A stretch of DNA of 64,000 bases from DASQPA01 sp963757335 (GTDB taxonomy: Bacteria > Acidobacteriota > Thermoanaerobaculia > Multivoradales > UBA5704), in the NCBI GenBank assembly GCA_963757335.1, contig CAVWRJ010000002.1:62001-126000 (forward strand), read 5' to 3'. A model generated the notes under the pieces. The model ran no database searches. It saw only the letters and a program-made list of their open reading frames with translations, and had not been told where the DNA came from. Shown piece after piece: positions 32,984-41,541 of this stretch (the stretch's first letter is position 1; every line of letters begins with the position of its first letter). The translations under genes were made by a program, and so were the position numbers.

Positions 32984-34491
32984 CCTGGACCGAGGTCAGC
33001 CTGGCGGACCTCGCCATCCACGTCCTCGGCGGCGAGTGGGGCCAGCCGGACCCTCCCGACCCGCCGGATGCCCATCCGGAGAGCGTCCGGGTGCGGGTCG
33101 TCCGCGGCACCGAGTTCCGCGACTGGGAGCGGGCGAAGGGGTCGACGGCGGCCGTCCGCCGGCTCTCCCCGGCGAGCCTCGACCGCCGGCGGCTCGCGGT
33201 CGGCGACCTGGTGATCGAGGTCTCGGGCGGCGGCGTCCACCAGCCGGTCGGGCGCGCCCTGCGGATCGACGAGGCCGCGCTCGCCGGGTCGGCGGAACCC
33301 CTGGTCTGCTCGAACTTCTGCCGCCAGGTAAGGCTCCACCCGGGAGTCAGCTCCGCCTATGTCCAGCTGGCGCTCACCGAGCGCTACCTGGACGGCGGCA
33401 TGGACGCCTTCCAGAACCAGACCACCAACCTGCGCAACCTGGACTTTCCCGCCTTCCTCTCCGGCGTCACCTTCCCCCTCCCCCCGCTCCCGGAGCAGGA
33501 GCGGATCGCCACCCGGGCGGCGCAGCTCCTGGCGCGGACGGCCCGCGTCCGCGACCGCCTGGCCGATGTCGGGGCGACCGTAAGGCGCCTGCGCCAGGCG
33601 GTCCTCGCCGCCGCCTACTCCGGCAGCCTGACCGCGGACTGGCGCGCCGAGCAGGCCGGGGCCGAGCCCTTCTTCGAAACCCTGGCCCGGCGGCTCGCCG
33701 CCCGGAGACGGCGCTTCGAGGCCGACTGCCGGTTGGCCGCTGGCGGTGGGCGCAAACCGCCGAAACGTCCCCGGAATCTCGCCCCCGGCCCCTGGCAGGC
33801 GCCGGACTCCCTGGCCCTCCCGGAGCTCTCCGCCGGCTGGGCCCTGGTCGCCCTGGGGGACGTGCTCGAACGGGTGCAGCAGGGGACCTCGGTGCGCTCC
33901 GAGGCGGCGGCCCCGGGCGGCATCCCCGTGCTCCGCATGGCCAATATCCAGGAGGGCGAGATCGACCTCCGGAGCTTGAAGACCGTCCCGCCCGCGGCCG
34001 TGGACCTCGAGAACCTCGCCCTCGCCAAGGGCGACATCCTCTTCAACCGCACCAACAGCCCGGAGCTGGTCGGCAAGGCCGCGGTCTTCGAGGCGGACCT
34101 CCAGGCGATCTTCGCCTCCTACCTCCTGCGGCTGGTCTGCGACGAGCGGCTGGTGATGCCGCGCTACGTCTGCTACTGGATCAACTCGCCCTGGGGGCGC
34201 GCCTGGGCTCGGGCGGTGCGCACCGACTGCGTCAGCCAGTCGAACATCAACGGCTCGAAGCTCCTCGCCATGCCGCTGCCGGCCCCGCCGTTGGCCGAGC
34301 AGGGGGAGATCGTGCGCCGGATCGAGGCGCTCTTCGGCCTCGCGGCGCGCACCGAGGAGCGGCTCGCGGCGGCCGTCGCCCGGGTCGAGCGGCTCCCCCG
34401 CACGATCCTGACGCGCGCCTTAAACGGAGAGCTGGTGCCCACCGAAGCCGCCCTCCGGACGCCGCTCGCGACCAGTCTCATTGCGATTTGA
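32980..34491 (+). CDS. hsdS: Type I restriction-modification specificity subunit (HsdS)
   Basis: 503 residues from a GTG that overlaps the hsdM stop. Two target-recognition domains are each followed by a conserved helix. TRD1 covers about 1-165 and ends FPLPPLPEQERIATRAAQLLA. TRD2 covers about 280-440 and ends LPAPPLAEQGEIVRRIEALFGL. A basic linker of about 80 residues (AARRRRFEADCRLAAGGGRKPPKRP) separates them. It directs HsdM to a bipartite DNA sequence that cannot be predicted by eye. A hairpin terminator follows within 30 bases. Confidence 0.92.
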   Translation: MTWTEVSLADLAIHVLGGEWGQPDPPDPPDAHPESVRVRVVRGTEFRDWERAKGSTAAVRRLSPASLDRRRLAVGDLVIEVSGGGVHQPVGRALRIDEAALAGSAEPLVCSNFCRQVRLHPGVSSAYVQLALTERYLDGGMDAFQNQTTNLRNLDFPAFLSGVTFPLPPLPEQERIATRAAQLLARTARVRDRLADVGATVRRLRQAVLAAAYSGSLTADWRAEQAGAEPFFETLARRLAARRRRFEADCRLAAGGGRKPPKRPRNLAPGPWQAPDSLALPELSAGWALVALGDVLERVQQGTSVRSEAAAPGGIPVLRMANIQEGEIDLRSLKTVPPAAVDLENLALAKGDILFNRTNSPELVGKAAVFEADLQAIFASYLLRLVCDERLVMPRYVCYWINSPWGRAWARAVRTDCVSQSNINGSKLLAMPLPAPPLAEQGEIVRRIEALFGLAARTEERLAAAVARVERLPRTILTRALNGELVPTEAALRTPLATSLIAI

Positions 34492-34503
34492 ATATATTTT
34501 GTT

Positions 34504-34535
34504 TTGATCCTTCCACGCCGGCCGTGGAACAAAAT
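34504..34535 (+). terminator. Terminator after hsdMS
   Basis: TTCCACG/CGTGGAA stem with loop CCGGC, flanked by GTTTTG on the left and CAAAATTT on the right. It could act in both directions. The surrounding DNA is unusually AT-rich for this genome. Confidence 0.6.
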
Positions 34536-34668
34536 TTAAAAATTTGTCTCGCATTGGGTGCCTGGGAACACTCTTTCTGCGGAGCTGCCCATGGGGGGCG
34601 ATTTAGCCTGGGAAGCTCTTGGACTTGTAACGTTAACCTTGGTTTTCTTTTTTTGGAGGGGTTTAGTC

Positions 34669-36240
34669 ATGGCGAAGAATATTGTCATTGTGGGTGGAGG
34701 CTCGGCCGGGTGGATGACCGCGGCGTATCTGCAGAAGGCGCTCGATAAGGTCGACACCATCACTCTCGTCGAGTCGAAGAGCATCCGCACCATCGGCGTC
34801 GGCGAGGCCACCTTCAGCACCATCAAGCTCTTCTTCGACTTCCTGGGGCTCAAGGAGTCGGAGTGGATGCCGGGCTGCAACGCCGCCTACAAGCTGGCGA
34901 TCAAATTCCAGGACTGGCGCGCCGAGGGCGGCCACTTCTATCACCCGTTCCAGCGCTATGAGACGGTCGACGGCTTCAACGTCGCCGAGTGGTGGTTGAA
35001 GCTGAAGCGCGGCGAGGAGCCCTTCGACTACTCCTGCTTCACCATTCCGGCGCTCTGCGACCACAAGCGTTCCCCGAGATATCTGGACGGCCGGGTGTTC
35101 GACGACAAGGTGCAGACCCTCTTCGAGCAGAAGGAGGCCCAGCACAAGGGCGTCCTCACCGACCACAAGGTGCAGTACCCCTACGCCTACCATTTCGACG
35201 CCCATCTCCTCGCCGAGTACTTGAAGGACTTCGCCATCACCCGCGGCGTCCAGCAGGTGATGGACGACGTCGTCAGCGTCAATTTGAAGGAGGACGGCAG
35301 CATCGCCTCCATCCAGACCAAGGAGCACGGCGCCGTCGCCGGCGACCTCTTCATCGACTGCACGGGCTTCCGCGGCCTGCTCATCAACCAGGCCTTGAAC
35401 GAGCCCTTCATCTCCTTCAACGAGTCGCTCCTCTGCGACCGCGCGGTCGCTCTCCAGGTGCCGGTCGACGTCGAGAAGGTGGGCATGGAGCCCTACACGA
35501 CGGCGACCGCCAAGAGCGCCGGCTGGATCTGGAACATCCCGCTCTACGGCCGTATCGGCACCGGCTACGTCTACAGCAGCGCCTTCCTCTCCCCCGAGGA
35601 TGCCGAGGCCGAGCTCCGTGCCCACCTGGGCCCGAAGTCGGACGACTGCAGCGCCTCGCACATCAAGATGCGGATCGGCCGCAGCCGCAACTCGTGGGTC
35701 AAGAACTGCGTCGCGATCGGCCTCTCCTCCGGCTTCGTCGAGCCCCTGGAGTCGACCGGCATCTTCTTCATCCAGCACGGCATCGAGGAACTGGTCAGCC
35801 ACTTCCCGAACGGCTGCATGGACGAGGACATCGTCCGGAGCTACAACAAGGTGGTCGCCGAGTGCATCGACGGGGTACGCGAGTTCCTCACCCTGCACTA
35901 CCGGGCGAGCAACCGGATGGATACCGACTTCTGGAAGGCCACCAAGGGGCAGACGGCGATCTCGCCCGACCTCGCCGATCGCCTGCGCCTCTGGCGCAAG
36001 CGCCTGCCGAACCCGAAGAACGTCAATACGAGCTACCACGGCTTCGAGTCCTACTCCTACTCGGTCATGCTCCTCGGCCTCAACTTCCAGCCCGAGCAGA
36101 ACCTCCCGGTCCTCGACCTCCTGGACGACCATCGCGCCGCCGCCGCCTTCGACGCCATCCGCGTCAAGTCGCAGCACCTGGTTAAGACCCTGCCGTCCCA
36201 GTACGAGTACCTCTCGCACATCCGCGCCAAGGCGGCGTAG
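34669..36240 (+). CDS. FAD-dependent tryptophan-type halogenase
   Basis: 523 residues from the ATG after GGAGGGG; an ATG 37 codons upstream lacks conservation. The FAD motif is GGGSAGWMTA (residues 8-17), then VGEATF. The catalytic lysine is Lys75 in AAYKLAIKFQDW, the WxWxIP signature is at 286-291 (WIWNIP), and a glutamate lies in VEPLESTGIFF. With reduced flavin, chloride or bromide and oxygen, such enzymes halogenate tryptophan, phenols or peptide substrates. All key residues are present, so it should be active. No flavin reductase or biosynthetic gene cluster is adjacent. An AT-rich leader and a stable downstream hairpin suggest a single-gene transcript. Confidence 0.9.
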   Translation: MAKNIVIVGGGSAGWMTAAYLQKALDKVDTITLVESKSIRTIGVGEATFSTIKLFFDFLGLKESEWMPGCNAAYKLAIKFQDWRAEGGHFYHPFQRYETVDGFNVAEWWLKLKRGEEPFDYSCFTIPALCDHKRSPRYLDGRVFDDKVQTLFEQKEAQHKGVLTDHKVQYPYAYHFDAHLLAEYLKDFAITRGVQQVMDDVVSVNLKEDGSIASIQTKEHGAVAGDLFIDCTGFRGLLINQALNEPFISFNESLLCDRAVALQVPVDVEKVGMEPYTTATAKSAGWIWNIPLYGRIGTGYVYSSAFLSPEDAEAELRAHLGPKSDDCSASHIKMRIGRSRNSWVKNCVAIGLSSGFVEPLESTGIFFIQHGIEELVSHFPNGCMDEDIVRSYNKVVAECIDGVREFLTLHYRASNRMDTDFWKATKGQTAISPDLADRLRLWRKRLPNPKNVNTSYHGFESYSYSVMLLGLNFQPEQNLPVLDLLDDHRAAAAFDAIRVKSQHLVKTLPSQYEYLSHIRAKAA

Positions 36241-36244
36241 TCCC

Positions 36245-36293
36245 GCCTCCCGAGCCCATCCCGGGCGGAACGCCGCCGTTCCGCTCGGGAGGC
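36245..36293 (+). terminator. Branched hairpin after the halogenase gene
   Basis: GCCTCCCGAGC/GCTCGGGAGGC base stem enclosing GCGGAACG/CGTTCCGC. There is no T run, so it may act as a 3' protector or a two-way terminator between convergent genes. Confidence 0.55.
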
Positions 36294-36339
36294 TCTGCTC
36301 TCTGACCCCAGCCTGTCGATCGAATGTAGGGCGTAGCTT

Positions 36340-36786
36340 CTAGCTGCCGGCCTCGTCGGAGGGGCCGCCCCGGGCCACCATCAGCTCGCAGATCAGCCGG
36401 ATCAGGTGTTCCGACGCCTGGCCCACCTCGCCGGTCACCTGATCGATCCGGGCGCGCAGCCCCACCTCGCCCGTCGTCGGCGCCTGGACGTCGATCTCCT
36501 CCCCCGGCGCCAGGCGCTGGGTGGTGCGCAGATCGTAGAGGAACCGCCGGGTGAGCTCCAGCACGCTCTCCCGGTAGCCCATGGAGGCGAGCATCTTGCG
36601 GAGGTTCTTCCTCCCCGGCGCCTTCTTCCTGCGCTCATAGTCCGAGATCGAGCTGTTGCCGATCCCGGACGCCCTCGCGAGGTCGTTCTGTTTCCAGCGC
36701 AGGGCAGCGCGCAAGATGATGAGCGCGACATCCAACTCCTCGTCCTCATCCGGCGAGTCGGTGACCGGCGGCTTGCGCTCTGGCAT
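36340..36786 (-). CDS. XRE-type helix-turn-helix regulator
   Basis: 148 residues. The HTH_3 domain is at about 20-75 (LDVALIILRAALRWKQNDLARASGIGNSSISDYERRKKAPGRKNLRKMLASMGY). The C-terminal part is helical (ARIDQVTGEVGQASEHLIRLICELM). The upstream region contains two AACCTTTC sites and one AAAGGTTT site (36806-36875), possible operators. The target genes are unknown; the halogenase gene converges on it, and a divergent DUF2231 gene lies about 250 bases away. Confidence 0.8.
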   Translation of the reverse strand: MPERKPPVTDSPDEDEELDVALIILRAALRWKQNDLARASGIGNSSISDYERRKKAPGRKNLRKMLASMGYRESVLELTRRFLYDLRTTQRLAPGEEIDVQAPTTGEVGLRARIDQVTGEVGQASEHLIRLICELMVARGGPSDEAGS

Positions 36787-36805
36787 CGCCGGAATGTATA
36801 GCGGC

Positions 36806-36880
36806 GCGAACCTTTCTGCAAGCGTAAGCCATTCAATCTCAAAGGTTTACGCCACGAAAACCTTTCACGGGGAAACGAAA
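36806..36880. promoter_or_regulatory. Repeated AAAGGTT-type sites upstream of the XRE gene
   Basis: AACCTTTC near 36809, AAAGGTTT near 36840 and AACCTTTC near 36861 form an inverted and direct repeat set in the regulator's own upstream region. Their role as operators is inferred. Confidence 0.35.
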
Positions 36881-37032
36881 CAAGATCCACCTGGAGTGTT
36901 TTTGTCCGGCCTGGACCGCTCTTCGCGAAGCGCAGGATCTCGAAAGAGAGATCTCGTTTCCGGCGGGGTGGATGCCGGCGCTCTGCGGTACCGTCCGGCA
37001 CACCCGTTGCAGGATCGGAGGGGGGAGGGCGT

Positions 37033-37527
37033 ATGCAGGCCAAAGCGCGAATCCTCGGGCACCCGATCCACCAGATGCTGATCGTCTTCCCCTTGGGGCT
37101 CCTGGGAGCCTCCCTGGCCTTCGACCTGATCCACCTGGCGACCCGCAACGCCGAGTTCGCCGTCGTCTCCTACTGGCTGATCGCGGCGGGGATCGCGAGC
37201 GGCCTCGTCGCCGCCGTCTTCGGCACCATCGACTGGCTGGCAATCCCACCGGGGACGCGGGCGAAACGGATCGGCCGCCTGCACGGCGGCGGCAATGTCG
37301 TCGTCATCGCCCTCTTCGCCGGCGACTGGCTGCTGCGCCGGAGCGACCCCGCCCTCCCGAGCGGGACGGCCATGGGCATCTCGGCCGTCGCCGTCCTCCT
37401 CGCGCTCGTCACCGGCTGGCTGGGCGGCGAGCTGGTCGACCGCCTCGGCGTCGGCGTCGAGGAGGGCGCCCACCTGAACTCGCCCAGCTCGCTCTCCGGC
37501 CGCCCGGCCACCCAGGACGCACCCTAA
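37033..37527 (+). CDS. DUF2231 membrane protein
   Basis: 164 residues with GGAGGGGGG upstream. Four membrane helices, with LGHPIHQMLIVFPLGLLGASLAFDLI at the start (the GHPxHxxLxxFP signature of DUF2231), then LIAAGIASGLVAAVFGTIDWLAI, VVIALFAGDWLL and AVLLALVTGWLGGELV. The His residues of helix 1 and the HGGGN segment of helix 3 hint at haem or metal binding, as proposed for related proteins. A short polar tail follows. Monocistronic, meeting the next gene head-on. Confidence 0.85.
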   Translation: MQAKARILGHPIHQMLIVFPLGLLGASLAFDLIHLATRNAEFAVVSYWLIAAGIASGLVAAVFGTIDWLAIPPGTRAKRIGRLHGGGNVVVIALFAGDWLLRRSDPALPSGTAMGISAVAVLLALVTGWLGGELVDRLGVGVEEGAHLNSPSSLSGRPATQDAP

Positions 37528-37528
37528 G

Positions 37529-38131
37529 TCAGCGCAGCCGCGCCAGCCGGCGGTTGACCGCCTCGAGGTCGAAAGCTTCCGGATCGAAATTCTCCGGGTA
37601 GCGCCGGGTGGCCAGGAGACGCTCGAAGCCGATGACGCCGCCGCTCTCCTCGGGCGGGCCGCTCTGCTTGCCGGCCAGACAGACCGGACGGTTCGGCCCC
37701 ACTCCCGGCGGCAGGATCTTCTCGACGACGATCGCGTGCTCCCAGCCGTCCCGGAAGTCGTACTCGTAGAGGATCCGCTCCTTCTCGCGGGTGAGGACCT
37801 CTAAGAGCGGGACCTTGCGCTCGTCCCGGCTGGGAAAACCGAGGTCCGGGATGGGCGGGCGGTAGACCGTGCGGCCGGAGGCGAAGAGGTGAAGGTGGCG
37901 ATCCTCCCAGCCCATGAGGATCTGGAGGATGGTATGCAGCCGGCCGAGAGTCACCTCCTCGGGCACCTGGAACCGGCGCCAGATCGGGGGGCGGCTGCCG
38001 GAGAGCACCACCTTGAGCTGATAGACCCGCCCCGGGCTCGCCGCTCCGCGCGCCGGGGTGCCCCCCTTGGATGTCCCCCTGGATGTCCCCCCAGATGTCC
38101 CCCCAGATGTCCCCGACTTCTTTTCCGGCAT
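37529..38131 (-). CDS. Plasmid pRiA4b ORF-3 family protein
   Basis: 200 residues with GGAGG before the ATG. Residues 6-25 are a Thr/Ser/Gly repeat (TSGG, TSGG, TSRG, TSKG) from a 12-bp DNA repeat. The pRiA4b-ORF3 domain follows (YQLKVVLSGSRPPIWRRFQVPEEVTLGRLHTILQILMGWEDRHLHLF, then YEYDFRDGWEHAIVVEKI and PEESGGVIGFERLLA). This family is widespread on chromosomes and plasmids and has no known function. It lies 56 bases downstream of the next gene on the same strand. Confidence 0.88.
   Translation of the reverse strand: MPEKKSGTSGGTSGGTSRGTSKGGTPARGAASPGRVYQLKVVLSGSRPPIWRRFQVPEEVTLGRLHTILQILMGWEDRHLHLFASGRTVYRPPIPDLGFPSRDERKVPLLEVLTREKERILYEYDFRDGWEHAIVVEKILPPGVGPNRPVCLAGKQSGPPEESGGVIGFERLLATRRYPENFDPEAFDLEAVNRRLARLR
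38069..38117 (-). repeat. 12-bp tandem repeat within pRiA4b gene
   Basis: Four units of GATGTCCCCCCA (plus strand) with minor changes, encoding the TSGG/TSRG/TSKG run. Copy number may vary. Confidence 0.7.
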
Positions 38132-38187
38132 CCCGTCCTCCAAAAGCAGGACGGATGTTACTTGAAGAGAGATCGCCGGGGAAACGG

Positions 38188-38622
38188 TTACCCCAGCGCC
38201 TCGCCGCCGCCGGCCCCCTCTCGCCAGGCGTCGTAGCGCCAGTCGAGGATGGCGACCAGCCGGTCGAAGTTGTGCCAGGAGTCGTCGACCCGGTAGTTGT
38301 CCGGGAAGAGCTCCGCCCAGTCGGCGAGGAAGCTCTCCTGGTAGTAGGCGGCGGCGAAGGCGTTGCCCTCTTCGTTGAGGTCGTCCTCGGTCAGCTTGCC
38401 GTCGCACCAGTTGAGGACGAAGTCGCGGGGCCGGAGCTGGCGGTTCCTGATCCGGCCGAGGTCGAAGGCGGCCTCGTCGTTGGTGCGGTGGAGGTCGCCC
38501 ACGAGGTCGCGCAGCACCGCCCAGCCGAGAAACATACCGACGTGGGTCGCACCGTTCTCCGGCGGCACGCCCTCCGGGAAATTGCCCTCGTAGTGCCAGG
38601 ATGCGTCGTCGTATTTCACCAA
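38188..38622 (-). CDS. Small conserved protein of unknown function
   Basis: 144 residues, acidic and aromatic-rich (YDDASWHYEGNFPEGVPPENGATHVGMFLGWAVLRDLVGD, then NEEGNAFAAAYYQESFLADWAELF). I recognise the pattern as a family of hypothetical proteins with a conserved YDDA-WH start and a GATH-GMFL segment, often near toxin or immunity loci, but no function is established. No signal peptide or membrane segment. AAGGAGAG precedes the ATG. Confidence 0.65.
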   Translation of the reverse strand: MVKYDDASWHYEGNFPEGVPPENGATHVGMFLGWAVLRDLVGDLHRTNDEAAFDLGRIRNRQLRPRDFVLNWCDGKLTEDDLNEEGNAFAAAYYQESFLADWAELFPDNYRVDDSWHNFDRLVAILDWRYDAWREGAGGGEALG

Positions 38623-38744
38623 CTCTCCTTTCGGACGTCGACGGGGAGACGTCTACACTCCTCTAGAGTGCGCTGACCCCTCCCCAGGCGGGCCTGCGGA
38701 GGGTTGGAGAGCGGTCTAGGGGTCTGTCACGGCTGAATCGGTTC

Positions 38745-38877
38745 CAGAGACTTTCTACGCGCGTTTCTGAAGACTTTCCATGAGCTCCCGAGGACTTTCC
38801 ACGGTTTCCTCAAGACTTTCCACGAGTTCCTGAAGACTTTCCACGGGTTCCCGAGGACTTTCCACGGGCTCCCGAGC
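38745..38877 (+). repeat. 21-bp tandem repeat array 2
   Basis: Six units of the same 21-bp family as array 1 (consensus GARGACTTTCCACGRGYTCCC); the first unit is degenerate. The array touches the stop codon of hflX and lies on the 3' side of that gene. No coding role is supported. Confidence 0.9.
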
Positions 38878-38878
38878 G

Positions 38879-40039
38879 TTAGTAGACCAGGTTCGCCCGC
38901 GACTCCGCCCCCTGCTGGGCGGCGCGCAGGTCGGCCGCCGCCAGGCAGCGGGCCACCTCGGCGCGCAGCTCGGGGATGCCCTCGCCGGTCAGGGCGGAGA
39001 TCCAGAGGCCGCCTTCTCTGGGTTCCAGGGGCGACACGGCATCGCTCTTGTTGAACACCGGGACGACCCGGGCCATGTCGACCTTGAGATCTTCCAGCAC
39101 CTTCTCGGCGACCTCCTGCTGCTCGCGCCAGCGCGGATGGCTGCGGTCGACGACGTGGAGGACGAGGTCGGCGTCGACGATCTCCCCCAGGGTGCTGCGG
39201 AAAGAGGAGACGAGATGGTGCGGCAGCTTGCGGATGAAGCCGACGGTGTCGGCGAAGACCGCCTCGCCCAATCCGTCGCGCCCCGCCGGACCGCCCAGGA
39301 AGCCGCGCCGCAGGCGGGCGTCGAGGGTGGCGAAGAGGCGGTCCTCGGCGAGCGCGTCGCCACCGGTCAGGCGGTTCCAGAGGGTCGACTTGCCGGCGTT
39401 GGTGTAGCCGGTCAGGGCCACTTCCGGCACCCCGCGGCGACCGTGGCGCTGGAGGCCCCGGGTGCGCTCGATCTGCTTTAAGTCCGCCTCCAGCCGGCGG
39501 ATGCGGCTGCGCAGCAACCGCTTGTCCTGCTCGATCTGCTTCTCGCCCTCGCCCCCGCGCTGGCCGATGCCGCCGCCCTGGCGCGAGAGGTGGGTCCACC
39601 GCCGGGTGAGGCGCGGCAGCAGGTAGTGCAGGCGCGCCAGCTCGACCTGGGTCTTCGCCTCGCGGGTGCGGGCGCGCTGGTCGAAGAGGTCGAGGATGAG
39701 GGCGCTCCGGTCCATCACCATGAGCTCGGTCAAGTCCTCCAGGTTCTTCAACTGGCTGCCGGAGAGGTCGTCGTCGAAGAGCAGGAGGTCGGCGCCGAGA
39801 CGCTTCGCCTCGGCGGCGATGCTCTCGGCCTTGCCGCTGCCGATCCAGGTCGCCGGATCGGGCGCCTTCCGGGCCTGGACGTCGCGGCCGACGACCGCCG
39901 CGCCGGCGCTCCTCGCGAGCTCGGCGAGCTCGTCCAAGTGCTCGTCGACGAGCGGCCCCTGGCCGGGGAGCGAGAGGCCGACCAAGAGAGCGGTATGGGT
40001 CGGGGCCGAGCTCTTCAGGCGATAGGTGTCTTTGTTCAA
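38879..40039 (-). CDS. hflX: GTPase HflX
   Basis: 386 residues. The HflX N-terminal domain (ALLVGLSLPGQG, then ELARSAGAAVVG, then WIGSGKAESIA) and the signature RTREAKTQVELARLHYLLPRLTRRWTHLSRQGGGIGQRGGEGEKQIEQDKR are followed by the G domain. This has G1 GYTNAGKST, G3 DTVGFIRKLPHHLV and G4 NKSD. HflX splits stalled or heat-damaged 70S ribosomes and may rescue stress-inhibited translation. The 21-bp repeat array begins right at its stop codon. Confidence 0.93.
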   Translation of the reverse strand: MNKDTYRLKSSAPTHTALLVGLSLPGQGPLVDEHLDELAELARSAGAAVVGRDVQARKAPDPATWIGSGKAESIAAEAKRLGADLLLFDDDLSGSQLKNLEDLTELMVMDRSALILDLFDQRARTREAKTQVELARLHYLLPRLTRRWTHLSRQGGGIGQRGGEGEKQIEQDKRLLRSRIRRLEADLKQIERTRGLQRHGRRGVPEVALTGYTNAGKSTLWNRLTGGDALAEDRLFATLDARLRRGFLGGPAGRDGLGEAVFADTVGFIRKLPHHLVSSFRSTLGEIVDADLVLHVVDRSHPRWREQQEVAEKVLEDLKVDMARVVPVFNKSDAVSPLEPREGGLWISALTGEGIPELRAEVARCLAAADLRAAQQGAESRANLVY

Positions 40040-40115
40040 AGTGGGTTCCCGTGGAGTATCCTAGCGAGGTCCAAAATCGGGCGAAAGCGCAAGGATTCAC
40101 AACCTGGGAGGTGCG

Positions 40116-40763
40116 GTGACGAATTCCTCCAATCCCTCCAATCCCTTCGATACCCCCGATACCTCCGATATCTCCGCGGGGGGGCTGGGCGAAGGGGACG
40201 AGGCGAAAACCCTGCCCGGGACCGGTCCGTCCCCGCTCTCCCCGAAGCTCAAGATCGCTCTCGGCGCGATCGCCCTCGTCCTCCTCGCCATGCTCTTCTG
40301 GCCGCGCGGCCGGGAGACGGCGGCACCGGGCGGTTTCCTCCTCGACGAAGCCGGGCGGCCGGCGCCCATGGGCTCGCGCCTCGCCCCGGTCACCCTGGTC
40401 CACTTCTGGGCCACCTGGTGCCCGCCCTGCATCCAGGAGGCGCCGTCTCTGGAGCGCCTGGCGGCCGACCTCGGGGGGCAGCACGACTTCTCCCTGGTGA
40501 GGATCGCCGTCGCCGATCGCAAGGAGAAGGTCGACGGCTTCCTCGGCCCTACGACCGCCGCCATGGTGCTCTACGACCCGAGCTGGGACGTCGCCCACCG
40601 CTACGGCACCGACCAGCTCCCCGAGACCTACCTCGTGGTGCGCGGCAAGGTGGTGCAGAAGTTCGTCGGGGCGACCGACTGGGACAACCCCGACCTCCGC
40701 CGCCGCCTGCTCGGCTACCTGAACGGCTCGGGCGCCAGCCCCGGGAAGGCGCCCCGCGGCTGA
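40116..40763 (+). CDS. TlpA/ResA-like membrane-anchored thioredoxin
   Basis: 215 residues from a GTG after GGGAGG. The first 20 residues come from a 9-bp tract (NSSNPSNPFDTPDTSDIS). A membrane anchor lies at about 44-62 (LKIALGAIALVLLAMLFWP). The thioredoxin-like domain has VTLVHFWATWCPPCIQEAPSLERLAADL with the Cys-Pro-Pro-Cys motif, and cis-Pro in DQLPETYLV. It likely reduces or matures thiols in the periplasm, for example for cytochrome c assembly. It shares the TGATG stop/start with the MgtC gene. Confidence 0.85.
   Translation: MTNSSNPSNPFDTPDTSDISAGGLGEGDEAKTLPGTGPSPLSPKLKIALGAIALVLLAMLFWPRGRETAAPGGFLLDEAGRPAPMGSRLAPVTLVHFWATWCPPCIQEAPSLERLAADLGGQHDFSLVRIAVADRKEKVDGFLGPTTAAMVLYDPSWDVAHRYGTDQLPETYLVVRGKVVQKFVGATDWDNPDLRRRLLGYLNGSGASPGKAPRG
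40124..40177 (+). repeat. 9-bp-periodic tract at N terminus of the TlpA-like gene
   Basis: Six imperfect units of the form CCCTCCAAT / ACCTCCGAT, beginning eight bases after the GTG start and encoding SNPSNPFDTPDTSDIS. Confidence 0.75.
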
Positions 40764-41515
40764 TGCTGACCCTCATGACTCCTGGCGACCTGCTGCAGAT
40801 GACCGAAAAGATCGGCCTCGCCGCCCTCCTCTCCGGCGCGGTGGGGGCCGAGCGGGAGTGGACGGGGGCGCGGGCGGGGCTCCGCACCCACATGCTGATC
40901 GCCGTCGGGGCCGCCCTGGTGACCGAGATCTCCACCCATTTCGGGGATGGCGGCCGGCTGGCGGCCCAGGTGGTCTCCGGGGTCGGCTTCCTCGGGGCGG
41001 GCACCATCATCCAGTCGCGCGGCGCGGTCCACGGGCTCACCACCGCCGCCGGTCTCTGGGTGGCCGCGGCCCTGGGGATCGCGGCGGGGGCCGGTGCCTA
41101 CGGGGAGGCGATCGTCGCCACCGTCGCCCTCCTCCTCATCCTCTCCGCCCTGCGGCCGGTCGAACGCCTCCTGCGCCGGCACGACCGGCGGACGATCGTG
41201 GCGCAGCTCGGGGCCGGCCAGACGCTGTCCGACCTGATGGGGGTTCTCGACGATGCGCAGATCGAGGTCGAGGACCTGTCGCGAAACCCCGGGTCGCCGG
41301 CCGTCGTCATCCACTTCCGCGGCTCGAAGGTGGACAGCCACCGGCTGATCGAGCTCGCCGGTTTAGCCGGGCTCCGGGTCAACGACGAGGCCGCCGGGGC
41401 GCCGCCGCTGATTTCCGAGGGGGCCGGGACTGGCGGGAGGGGAGGGGAGGGAGGAACCGGAGGCGCCGCCGGCAGCATGGGCGGATCGAGCTCCGGCTGG
41501 ATGCAGGACGACTAG
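40763..41515 (+). CDS. MgtC/SapB family membrane protein
   Basis: 250 residues overlapping the previous stop by one base. The MgtC N-terminal domain is clear: LAALLSGAVGAEREWTGARAGLRTHMLIAVGAALVTEIS, then QVVSGVGFLGAGTIIQSRGAVHGLTTAAGLWVAAALGIAAGAG, with four to five helices. A C-terminal ACT-like cytosolic domain (about 150-215) and a Gly-rich tail (GGRGGEGGTGG) follow. Family members affect Mg2+ homeostasis, membrane potential and survival in acid or macrophages. Co-transcribed with the thioredoxin-like gene. Confidence 0.88.
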   Translation: MLTLMTPGDLLQMTEKIGLAALLSGAVGAEREWTGARAGLRTHMLIAVGAALVTEISTHFGDGGRLAAQVVSGVGFLGAGTIIQSRGAVHGLTTAAGLWVAAALGIAAGAGAYGEAIVATVALLLILSALRPVERLLRRHDRRTIVAQLGAGQTLSDLMGVLDDAQIEVEDLSRNPGSPAVVIHFRGSKVDSHRLIELAGLAGLRVNDEAAGAPPLISEGAGTGGRGGEGGTGGAAGSMGGSSSGWMQDD

Positions 41516-41541
41516 TGGAGGTCCGTCGCACGGCGAGGTGC

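Noticed and set aside
34558..34668. 37-residue N-terminal extension of the halogenase
   Set aside because: No ribosome-binding site, not compatible with the FAD-motif position of the family; the start at 34669 has GGAGGGG.
37529..38407. Longer start of the pRiA4b-family gene
   Set aside because: The extension overlaps the neighbouring gene and is Arg-rich shadow; the ATG at 38131 has a good ribosome-binding site.
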